Shown piece after piece: positions 1 to 11,695 of a DNA stretch of 64,000 bases. The position numbers were made by a program, and so were the translations under genes. Numbering within the stretch: position 1 is the first letter of the stretch; each line of letters starts with the position of its first letter. The notes beneath the pieces were generated by a model that searched no databases, was not told the origin of the DNA, and was given only the letters and a program-made list of their open reading frames with translations. This stretch comes from Castanea sativa (Eukaryota; Streptophyta; Magnoliopsida; Fagales; Fagaceae): contig NC_134019.1 of NCBI RefSeq assembly GCF_040712315.1, positions 33,947,873 through 34,011,872 on the forward strand, read 5' to 3'.

Positions 1-3000
1 ATTATCTCACACAGATTTATTCATTGTATGTAGAATTGCTGCTGGTAGGTAAGAAAGTATTAAGTTCTTCATAGTAGCTATTTTGAATATTTGAACCACA
101 TCTTTGTAGAGAAGCTGACTAAGTGCAATGACCCAAGTTGCCTTAGTTATTAATTCTGGTATCTCATTCCTCTTAACCTTGATTTTTTATTTGAATTGAA
201 ATTTGAAATTGAAAATCGACATTTAGAAAGAATTTTTAGTAAAATTTTGTACTTGAAGTTCCACTTGCTAGCTGATTACTAATAATAAGTTATCAAGGAA
301 AAAAAAATTTAGTTGCCTTAATCTAAAACTGATTATATGTAAACTGAAAATATTAATTCCAAAATACTAATCAAAATTATTCAAGAAAAATGGCTTCTCA
401 AGAGTCTCAACTTTTTTCCTATATGTTCATATACAATAACTTATGCTGGTAGGATTGATTTTAGTTCTTATAACTGAAAATATTACTCCCAAAATACTAA
501 TAATAATAAATAAATAAAAATTAATTAGCTTATTCAAATTGCAATAGCTTATTCTGGTACTTGTATTATTGTATATTATTATGGTACTAGTAGAGTGTGT
601 ACTATGTAGAGTGTAGACACAAGCACACGTAGCTATACATTAATCTCAACACCTTGCCCTACCATGATAGAAAATTTATTTAGGCAAAAGATATATGTTT
701 CTCTATATATAGTTATAAAATCATCTCTTGAAATGTCAAATATTCTCTGCCAATTTTATATTTAGTTTTACCTTCTTCTATTTTTTTTATTATTACTTTC
801 TACTATTTAATTAGTCCTATTTGTTATTCGACCAGCAAATAACAATAATGAATGTTCATTATTGCTGTTAGCTAGGCATGAAAAATGGGAAATGCAATAC
901 GTGTCCACCAATAGATACACATACATATGCAAGATACTAAGATCGTACCATGTGACTCTCATCAATAATAAAACATATAATATACGTACGCTAGATGCAA
1001 AATTCCGAGACACTTGGCTCCACATACACCAAGGTATTCTCAATTTCTAGCATTTGTAAAACTTGTACCAAACTGTCTTTAATTAGAAGGAAGAAATCAT
1101 TACAATATACAACAACGGAAGTCAAAGTTAGCACAAGCATAGATATATTATGAATATGTGGCACTGTTTTATTAAATCTGTAGTATTACTCAATAGTTTT
1201 GTCATCCGCTGATTATGAAACACATGCAATTCCCATGCTATATAACACATGATCTCACTTATAAATAAATGAAATTATATGTTATTGCTATAAACCATTT
1301 AAGAAGCACGATTAAATAAGCTAGAAAATTCAGAATTTTGGCAAGTGTAAACATGATGCTCTTCCTGAAACTTTGTACAACTTTAGGACTTGATCAAACA
1401 AGTACTGCACCAAACCGTTGAACAAAATTCTAAAGCTATATATATATTTTGAACGCATGCAATCTGATAAAGTTAAATTATATTAGTATTACATAAGCAA
1501 GAAAATTGGTAATGGGGAGCATATCTTAAAAATACATACATAGAACATGTGTGGGTGGGTGGTCTTTATTGCTTTTCAGACTAACTTTGGAGCTTAATAT
1601 GTCTGCTAATTATCAGTCAAGTTCCCATGCCACCAAACAGAACTTTAAGCTAGAAGATTATTTAAAAAGCAATCAAATCTCTTTCAAAATAACGTGATTA
1701 CATCAAGAAAGAAGAATTTGTAATAGGGAACACGTTACAGCATGAGTATATTATATTAATTTGATTAATTATTGAATTTGAATGTCACTTTGGGTTTTGT
1801 CTAGTGACCATCAAACATGTTTAATTATGTGCTATTCAACAAAAATCTTCTGCAAAATATGTATATTTTTTTGAGAGATTACGTGTGATTGACATGTATA
1901 AATGCGGTAGTAGAATTATTGGAAAAAAAGTTAATATAAAATCGGGCTAAACTAGGCAAGTGTCCATACAGCTGTTACCATATTGAGTAATTAGCTCTAC
2001 TTTTAAGTCTTATTACCAAATTAATTAATAGTTATTATTGCTTGTAGTTGTAGATAACAAGATTAGAAAAGCCAAAAAAGGAGAGGGTCTATTAGCTGCA
2101 TAAAGCGGTACCATAGATCATACCTTTTGACTGTGACCTAAATTCAAGCTAATTAATTATTGCTATTCACCTAAGTAAAGTTCTCATCTAGTACTCAAAT
2201 GCATTGAATGAAACTCGAGAGAAACGCGTGGACATTTTTAAACTCGTGTTGTGTTCATGTCATATTTAGTACACGATGAAACACAGTATGGCATGCCAAA
2301 CTCTTTGTACCCCACAAGTTGAAGTTATTTTTAAAATGAAGTTGGCACAAATGGAAACGAAAAACACAAAAAAAGGACCTAAACTACAGCTATGAAGATT
2401 AATGTTGACTCTAATTTAAGAAACATCTGTTCAAATCAATTTTGGTCGCCTTTGAATAGTGAGGTGTCTTGAACAAAAACATGTTTTCTTTATATAGTGA
2501 TCTTGACCAAGATGCTTGCAGTGACAACAGTATTCATACTAGACAAAGTAGCTTTTATGGAAAAGCTCATGTACTTTGCTTGAGACACATGCATATCTTT
2601 GAACAATAGGTTGGCAAAGTTATGTTATGTCTTTAGAAGAGTGATAGCTTCATAAGAAGAATGCACTTCAATGATTGGAAAATAATGTTCATTTGGACTG
2701 AATGGTATCAACCACATATCTTTGCTGCAAATATCTCTTCTCTAGTAGAAAATGCTTTTACTGTGAAATCAGCCCAACACAATTCTTATTTCGTTGAATT
2801 AAAAACATATCTGTTTGTCCCATTTCTACTTTCTTCTTTCCTGAGGCATATACAAACACAAACTAGAAATAGAAAAAATATATAAATTGGAATTATAAGG
2901 CATTAGCAATGAAAGACATTCTCCATATTTCACGTCCGCTTTCTTGTCTCGACAATGAGCAATGATGTTCTAATGTTAGTCATATCATATAAAAGAGAAA

Positions 3001-5416
3001 AAGCTTTCCAACTATTGTGCTATTATGTTCAGCCAAAAAAAAAAAAAAACTATTGTGCTATTATTGGTATTGGGAGTGTGGTGTAAAGATCAGAGTCACA
3101 TCAGCAAGAATTTCCATGATAGTAAAGAGCAATTGATACACCTTTTCTAGTGCTGTACACTTGTCCTTTCGTAGCAGTGCCACTATGTAGCTGGACTGGG
3201 CCAAGCGAAGGGATATGGGTGTAGACAATTAAAGGGGTTCTCATACTTCCCATAAAATAAAAATAAAAATAAATAAATAAATAAAAAAAGAAGAAGGGGT
3301 TCTCATACTCTCATAGGCCCTAGCTAGCAAATCATGCATTTCTACCCAATGTTAGTGCTGTACACACGGCAAACTTTTGTGAAAACATTTGGATTTTGGA
3401 CCATAGTCCAGAACTTTGGACTAACTAAGAAGACTATTGTTTAAATACACATACTAAGCAAGCATTATCACTTCTAATCAATTGATGAAATGAGTGAATT
3501 GTTTTTATGTATAATATTTTCCTTCATTCTTGATATTTGGTTCATATTTTCAACCCATCTGGTTCAAAGATAATCAAAAATATGTTTTATTACGTATGCT
3601 TCAGGTCACTGTTTTGACTTTGATTCAAGCATGGTAGCTTTTGTTCAGATTACGTGTCCACAACCCATTGATTTTAGGTTATAATGTAGATAATTTTTGT
3701 GAGGAGCTCAATAATTTGTCTTCTAGAGATATCACAAAAACCCTACTTCTTTCATTGCATTTTCTTTTTGTAGTGTACTTTTGTTCCATGTTCAATAATT
3801 CGATATTGAGGGCCTGCCTTGCCATAAGAGGATGCACCACTCCCTCGACAAGTTTATTTTCATTGATTTTTTTGGCGTCAACATTGGATCATTTTTTTTT
3901 CAATAGTAAGTTGTGTAAAATAATTTTTGTATTTTGAAAATGAGAGGTTTGATGGTGAAAATAAGTTAAAATTTAATCTTAAAGTCAAGACAATATATTT
4001 GATATAACTTTATGTTGAATTGAGACTATTTTATTCTAGCTCCAAATTACTTTGTGATGTAAATTAGGTTGAACCCAATCGTTTTGGTCTGTCAATCAAT
4101 TAATTTGACCATTTAAGTGTCTTTGGTACAACTTATTTTTCAAACTTCTGAAAATGAGCTGTTTTAAAAAAATTTACCTAGAAAAAAAGAAGTTTAACCT
4201 ATAAAAATAAATTATAAAAATAAATTAGGAATTGGAAACGTGTTACCAAATGGACACCTGTAAACATGATTGTCTACCTATGAACTTGACAATCAGGCAT
4301 ATAGCACTTGTAGGAAATTTTTACAAAAGTGAATAAGTTATGCAAAAAATTTTAAAGATTAAAGAAAAGAGGGAGATTACAATTTATCCATGTGGTATTG
4401 TCCTGTTGTATTGTATTTGTAGTAATATATTGATTTTTTTTTTTTTACTAAAAGTTGTGATGGTAAGGCAAAACCATCAGTGGTTGCGTTGTATTTGGAA
4501 TATTATGCAAAATCAAGTCATTTGAATAGAACTTTAACAATTTTATTTTAATCTAAACCTTGAAGGATCAAATATAGAAATTAAAAGTTTTTTTTTTTTT
4601 TGATAAATTGTAATAGGACCAAATCTCATTGGGTAAATTGTGATTAAAAAAAAAAAAACCATTTTCAAAATCATAAGTGCCATTTTATAAACGAAATTAT
4701 TTTACACATCCTACACTAACATCCAAAATATGAAGGTTTAAAAAAAGAGACGAAAATAAGAGACACATCCTGCAAATAAGACTATAAAATAAACAGAGTT
4801 GTTTGTGAACAATTTTCGATTAGTTAATTAAAGAAATTTTTAATTTATATACATTTATTTAAATATACATAATAATATGATCGTGAACAATCTTGTTGTA
4901 TTATGTTCAATTTAAGTATATAGAATATTGTATAGAATAATGTGCGTGTGCACGCACACACATTAATTTATAAAATACTTATATAGATTCTATACTAGAT
5001 TGTGTAAATTTGTAAATAAGTTTATGAGATGTCAAACTATAATTTGTATTTTATTAATAATATAAAATTTCATTTTCGTAATTATATATAAACTTAACAA
5101 AACAATATTTGTGAATCTAAATTTTATCAGTTCATAAACAAACACCATTTTATCTAATTAAATCAACTAATATAATTTCAACTAGAATTTAGTTATCAAT
5201 TATCACTATAGATTTTTGGAGGAGCAATACATTTTATCTATGTTGTTTATTATATTTGGAAAAACAATAAATTAATTAAGTAGCTTCTAAACAAGTTCAA
5301 GCTTGTTCAAATCAAACTTAAATATGTAATCAAACTTAGTGATGAACTCAAATTGACTAATGTTTGAAATAAAATTGAATGAATAAATCTTGAAACTTTA
5401 ATACTTAAACTTGAAA
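1..5416. other. Intergenic region, no gene recognised
   Basis: About 5.4 kb of AT-rich sequence in which every open frame is short, rich in Leu/Phe/Ile and unlike any protein I know. Two small local duplications are visible: 'ggggttctcatact' occurs near 3235 and 3296 on either side of an A-rich stretch, and 'actattgtgctattat' is repeated around 3020-3065 across a poly-A run. The part from about 4780 to 5400 is very AT-rich and resembles decayed non-autonomous transposon sequence also seen near 6213-7126, but no ends can be defined. Confidence 0.6.
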
Positions 5417-5727
5417 GGGTAAAATACTATTTTGGTCCCTAAACTTTAACAAAAGTTTATTTTTCATTCCCAAACATTAAAAAGTTCTTTTTTCTTCCCT
5501 GAACTTTGTAAAGAGTTTTTTCAATGATTTGGAGACAAAAAATAGGGATGAAAAAAGAACTTTTTTTAATAGTTTAAGAATGAAAAACAAACATTTAGTA
5601 AAGTTTAAGGACATAAATAAAACATTTTCAATAGTTAAAAGACGAAAGATGAACTTTTCAATATCTTAGAGACAAAAAAGGAACTTTTTAAAGTTTAGGG
5701 ATGAAAAACAAACTTTTAGTAAAGTTA
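5417..5727. mobile_element. MITE copy, right end missing (GGGTAAAATA family)
   Basis: Begins GGGTAAAATACTATTTTGG and carries internal direct and inverted copies of a motif like 'tccctaaacttta' / 'taaagtttaggga'. It matches the better preserved copy at 42332-42686, which has a 9-bp target-site duplication of Mutator type. Here the right terminal inverted repeat is not found: the family sequence stops near 5727 and unrelated sequence follows. No coding capacity. Confidence 0.6.
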
Positions 5728-5789
5728 GCTTTACTTATTGCAATTGTATCTGAATCATGTGTCTCTGCCTCACTAGGCACTTTCGGCCC

Positions 5790-5955
5790 AAAGAGTAAAC
5801 CTAGTTGAGGCCTAGACTCCAATCTTCTTCTCCAAAGTCCATAATTCCTAACCAAAACGACTCTGATCCATAGCCATTCCCAAATCCCAATCTCTTTACT
5901 TGTTTTTGAGCTTTTAGCTCTAAAAAATGGAATTGTTATTGAAGATGTGCATATT
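5790..5955 (+). pseudogene. Decayed copy of the PAC2 5' region and start codon
   Basis: This stretch aligns by eye with about 15165-15290, the end of the promoter and the start of exon 1 of the PAC2 gene. Shared blocks in the same order include 'cttcttctccaa', 'agccatt', 'ccaatc' and a TTTTTG run, then an A-rich stretch leading into ATGGAATT and a Val/Ile-Glu-rich start ('ttgttattgaagatg' here, 'ttgttgttgaagaagg' in the gene). A GGCCCA box also precedes it, at 5786-5791. Nothing matching exon 2 onward follows, so this is a 5' fragment only. The alignment is visual and moderate in identity. Confidence 0.5.
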
Positions 5956-6212
5956 TTAGGATTTAGATCCATGCAATAGCCTTACCAATTACCACTATTT
6001 GTGAAATGTAAAAATAAATTTCAAAAAAAATAAAAAAGATAAAAATGTAATAAAAAGGTAAAATGTTTAAAAAACATTTCCACTGCACTGGATCCAAATC
6101 CCATATTTTCAGTTACTATTAATGAATCTCATACTATGAATTTCAAAAGCACTTCCATTTTCATTCCAGTTCTACTTCACGCTAGTTCTAAGTTCTGACT
6201 CAATCACATGCA

Positions 6213-7126
6213 GGGCTGTAAATGAACCAAATTGATCATGAACAACTCGGGCTCAACTCAATAAAAAGCTTGTTCATGTTTGTTTGTTTATAAATAAGCC
6301 AAACTTGAGTCTTAATTTTAGGCTCGTTTAATAAACAAGACGAGCTCAAGCAAAAAAATTTGTTTACAAATAAGCCCGTAAGCTATTAGGCTTGATACAC
6401 AACAATTCAAGCGTAGACTCATTTATAAGTTTATATGTGTTAACTAAATATACTTATTACACATATCTTAATAATGATATTGCCAACATGAGACCACTAC
6501 CTATATTACCTTAATTTTTTTTTCTTCCTTTAAATTGATCAAGAACCACTTTAAATTATAATTACATTTAAAAATAAATAATTAATTAAATAGGCTACAT
6601 ATGATCCTTCCTTATCAATCATTTAAAGTAAAGTTATAAAATATGTTAATAGTTTCTCATTCATAATAGTTACAAATAAGTATTTTTTTAGTCCTTCACC
6701 ATCTAACGTGAATGTAAAAATTGTATTTTGAACAATTACTGAAGCTGTAGACAAGAAATAATGAATGAATGAATTTAATTATGTAAAATTTTTATTTAAA
6801 TAATCGCTAATCATAAGTAGGATTAGATGCATGATAAAATGAGTATACTATTTTCTTTTTCTTTTTTCTTAATTTTAGAAATTTAAGCATTTAATAATTA
6901 ATTTTTTTAGATCTCAAGTTCAAAAACTTAACCTAAGCTCGAGTTTAAACTTGATATTAAGTTTGAGTTTGGCTTCACTAATTAATCAAGCTCAAGCTTT
7001 TTGGCTTTCTCACAAGCTCAAGCTCAAACAATACTTTTAGTCTTGTCACAAGTTCAAGCTTTTGATTTTTCCTAACAAGCCAAGCTTGAATATGCACTAC
7101 TCCACAAAACTCGGCTCGTTTCCAAC
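6213..7126. mobile_element. Non-autonomous TIR element (GGGCTGTAAATGA family)
   Basis: The left end GGGCTGTAAATGAACCAAA and the reverse complement of the right end, GGGTTGGAAACGAGCCGAG, form an imperfect terminal inverted repeat of about 19 bp. The interior is AT-rich, non-coding, and full of short motifs such as 'aagctcaagc', 'gctcgttta' and 'aacaagc'. No convincing target-site duplication was found, so the superfamily is left open. Similar debris occurs around 25890-26340 and 27540-27740. Confidence 0.5.
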
Positions 7127-8300
7127 CCTACTCACATCACATGGGTAGGAGACTAGCTTTCATAGGATCCTTTTCAAGCTTTGTGGCAGCCTTTTGTGTC
7201 CATTTCTGGCTTCAACTGCTACAAATTTGGTCTGAACGAGTCATACCCATTGAAAACAATCTCAAAAAGTACTTAATACCCCTCAAAATTTTCTCACCCT
7301 TTTTGTCTTTGAAAATCATTACCAATGACTGCATAAGCCACCAAGACTTGTGTATGAAAGGAAATGTTGACAATAACTTTGTTATGATATTCCAAAATCC
7401 TTTTTGGGTCTCACTTAAGAAAAAAAAAATTGTTAAAAAAATTGCCAAAAGAGATAAAAAAAATTGTCAAAAGCTGTCAAAAAATATGTTGTTAATGGGC
7501 ATTTTACAACCCTATCATGAATAATTGAAGGCAAATGTTATCAAACACCATAAAGTGCTTGTTAAGGTTAAAATAATGTGAGTCCCACATAATAAAAAAA
7601 TTGAATAAATAGGAGAAATGGTATAAAACTAGCCCATAAGTGTATAAAGCTAACAAAACACTGACATAAAGACAATATCTAACATAAAGTTTGGTGTTAA
7701 CAGACATCTTACGGTCCCTGTTAACCCAACCCTTGATTGAATACCACTAATATTTACCGCCTTAATGCATTTTCCATTTTGTTCCTTGTAAAGAAGTGAT
7801 CTTGATGCATAGAAGCAAGGAATTTGATCATTTTTAACTACACTCGGACAAGATAATTCAAACACAATGCAAATAAAAAATTGCAGCATTATGCGTAATT
7901 GATTTCCAACTTAAATAAGTATATAACCTACATTGGTAATGTTCAAATGTTGCAACTTAAATAAATTTTCTGAATCATGTCAATGTTCGAATGTTGCACA
8001 CATAATAAAGCATCATAACATGGAAGCAACATCAGAAGCAACCCTATGATCATTACCCAAACTGTAATGCCTTCTCAATGTTCACTGGGAAATGACACAA
8101 GAAACAAACAACAAAATAAGCTAGATGGCTAATATGTTACCACATGATGTGGCAGGTCATTCATAACAGTAATAGGTAACAAATAGTTAAGAAGCACATA
8201 ACAGGGAGGGATTAATGTCTTACAAAACCCAATATGAGAGTTTTTGAGTCAACCTAAACTAAATACTTACACAATATACAAAAAAGATCAAGTTTATTTA
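7127..8300. other. 3' intergenic region of the DRB gene
   Basis: AT-rich non-coding sequence downstream of the minus-strand DRB gene; it should contain that gene's 3' UTR and poly(A) site. No ORF here is conserved or domain-like. A TTTATT-type A/T-rich stretch just below 8300 could serve as a plant near-upstream polyadenylation element, but none stands out. Confidence 0.5.
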
Positions 8301-8849
8301 TCAGGCTAATGAACTGGGTGGGGCTTGAGTCATAGGCAAGGCAGCAAGCGACAATCTGCAAAATGTAACAACAAATTAACTTTCAATTAAACACCTATAC
8401 AAGAACAGCATTATGCTTATATAGCTTTATGCTGCAGGAAGGTATGAAATGGGGAGAGAGAGATATGCCTGCCAGCTTCGATGATATCCAGCACACGCCT
8501 AGAAGAATGGAGAAAGAGTTAGTGAAGAAAGCTTTTAAAATGAGTAGGATTTTGCTAACGTTTGCAGAACAAGAATTGATATGCAAGATAAACCCTTTTT
8601 TTTTTAATGCAAATATCTTATTTATGACCTACTAAATGATCATCCAAAGTACCAAGACATGTTAGTCTAACGGAACCATAGAACATGAAAATATCTTCTT
8701 TTTTTTCCTTACTAAAGTGCAAAGAGCTTAAATTAGCTTTATGGCTAATCAACAACTGCATGATGTGGAAATTATTACTAGCAACAAGAAAGTTACAGAG
8801 ATCCAATTAAGGTATTTAACCATAAAGCAACTTAATGAAATTTTCCAAA

Positions 8850-8923
<74 letters not shown>

Positions 8924-9477
8924 TATATATTAAAAAGAGACAGCCAGGAAGCACAGCTAATATGAAAAGAGAGACTAAAACTTACTGAGTGTCAGACCGC
9001 AATTTCTTATCAGCTTCTTCTTTCTGATTATTTTGGCGCTTCTTTGAGGAAGTTGGACCCACAACTGAAGGCTCTGGTAAATCAGCAGGCACAAATCCAC
9101 TTTGTAAATTGGCTGCTTGAGATGAGGGTTGTGCACTGATCAATTGAGTTGATGGTTCAGGTGGTGGTACTTTGAGTTCAGTGCGAACTTGTGTCCTTGA
9201 GGAAGACCCTGGAATTGCAACTTCCATGGCTTGTATGCTAGGACCCTGGGGTACAGCACTGATATTGGCATGGCTTATATCCTTGACTTTATGCAATCCA
9301 GCATAGAGTTTGCCTTTAGATTTAATAATCTCAGAAAGAATTATTCCTGATCCAGACTTACCTGCATTATATCTTCAATTAGTTACTCATGCCAAGAGTC
9401 TTGTGGCTCGACTAATACCTCCCGGTGCTTCCAATGGAGACATCCAGGATTCAAATCGCCTCACCCATAGCTATCAC

Positions 9478-9521
<44 letters not shown>

Positions 9522-11650
9522 AAATTTGCTACCCAAAAAAAGTTTAGAACACACATGGCATAAATAGATTTAAAACAACTTCATAATAATCATAGAGCAA
9601 AGATACCCAAATGGGAGAGAATGACAGCACGTGCTGTGAATTGTTCAGCTTCTTTCTTGTTTCTACCAGGTTCACCATTATAACATACACCATTGAAAAC
9701 CATAGAAGATATGAAAACTGGAGGCAACCCTTCTGTTTGAACAGTATTGTAGATAGGCTTTTGCAGATTCATCTTGACAGCAAACTCGTTAAGGATAGAC
9801 TTGCAAAATACCGTATTCTGGAAAATAACCACAAAAAGGTTAATTTAAATGAAAAAAAAAAAATAGAAGATATTGGTCAATCTTTGAAGCAATAAGAGAA
9901 GATCTAACATAAAATATGTCATACATCAATGAATGAACCTAATTCTCAGTAAACTGAGCCTACATAATATTTATAAGCACATTAACATTACACTTCATAT
10001 ATGCATTCATCATTCATAATTCCTTACATTCACATACCTAAAAAGTAAAGTGCAAGTTTCATAATTACATGTGCTACAAATATAAAGTGATGTATTGACA
10101 TTATTTCAACCCCTATCATTCTTTTTACAAAGAAACACATAAATCTCAATGCCTTGGGAAACAGCATTGTACCTAAGAGAACATGTATATATCACTTGAT
10201 AAGTGAAGTCTAAACTGGGAAAAAAAAAAAATCCATTTTCTCCAACAATAACACACTTGCCGGCTTGTCATTTAGAAACTAACTAGCTTATCAACAACCA
10301 TACAAACATTAACATATAGTAACAAAATAATTATCTCAGATGTCAAAGCAAAATAACATGCACATGGTTGACCTTCAATATAGCAATGTAACCACAATAG
10401 AAGACTTCATATTTTTTATAAGCATCTTTAAGCCTTATGATCTAACTTGAATATTTATTATCCATATTGAATTACTTATACTCAAAGTTAATCCACCTAG
10501 AAAAGATGCAACCTACATATTTATGTTCTAAAAGTTCACCAAAAATAGAATATTCCACACTTATATGCATCTTTCAGCCTCACAATTTAGTCTTCTTTCA
10601 ACCTCCAAAAAGATATTCTCCCAACCTTTGAAAAAAAATTACAAGTTTCACCTTCCAAAGTTCTAAATTTACAAATTACAATCATGATGTAACAAACCTC
10701 ACAAATGAGTGGAGTTAGTGGACATCTTTCATCCTTTATCTTCTTTGATATGTGCTCCAGTGCAAGTTTGGAAACGTCTTGTTCAGCTATTTTTCTCTGT
10801 AAAAAAGTGTTTGGAGAGGTATAAATCTGTCCATCCACTACCACCGTTGACCTAAACTTAGGTGCATGCTGTGATCCTTCATTTACAGTTTTATACATTG
10901 GCAGCTGAACGGCCGACCTTTGCGCGTATTCCTGTAGACGGTTCTTGTACATCAACTGTTCTGGAAGACCTAAACAAATTCCATCTGCAAAAGTTTCAAA
11001 GAATACTTCTCTACAACAACTAGCAAAAAAGATTCAAGCAAAATGTTGCTCATCTTATATTTTATATATAAACATGAAGCCACATACATGTAACAATGAC
11101 AAACAAATGGATTAAACACGAATCAACAATGAGAAAGCACTTTGCAATATTAAAGGGTAATTTCTAAAGTAACACACATTGCTTAATTACAATCACAGTA
11201 GAAGTGAACTAGCCGACAATTCAAACAACAACATCATCATCATCCTGTACATGAAAAATAAAAGTATCAACAATTTAGACCCTATTTGAGCAAGTACCTT
11301 AAAGCCCTACAAAGCACATTTTATTGTGTGCACTTAACTAAGTTGATCCATCGTATGATGTGGGTTAGTTTGTTGACGCTTATTTGCTACAAATGCCCGG
11401 CAAAAAGCATATATATAAAGCTAAAGCCCATAGAAAACCCAATTAGATTCTTAATTTTGTGCTACATGTCTCATATAAATTTTTAAATTTTTGTGCTTGC
11501 ATTAACGACAGAAGCCAAGAAGACCACAGTATTAAGGTTCATTAGACTAAGCAAGAACATCTCAACTGTACACTTCTACAGTGGACTCCATAGGTGTGTT
11601 TCACTTTCTAAAAGTCATAAGACACCTGATCTTTCCAAATTTTTCATAAT

Positions 11651-11695
<45 letters not shown>

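Noticed and set aside
7141..7524. 127-codon plus-strand frame
   Set aside because: Second half is poly-Lys from A-runs; no recognisable domain. Intergenic chance frame.
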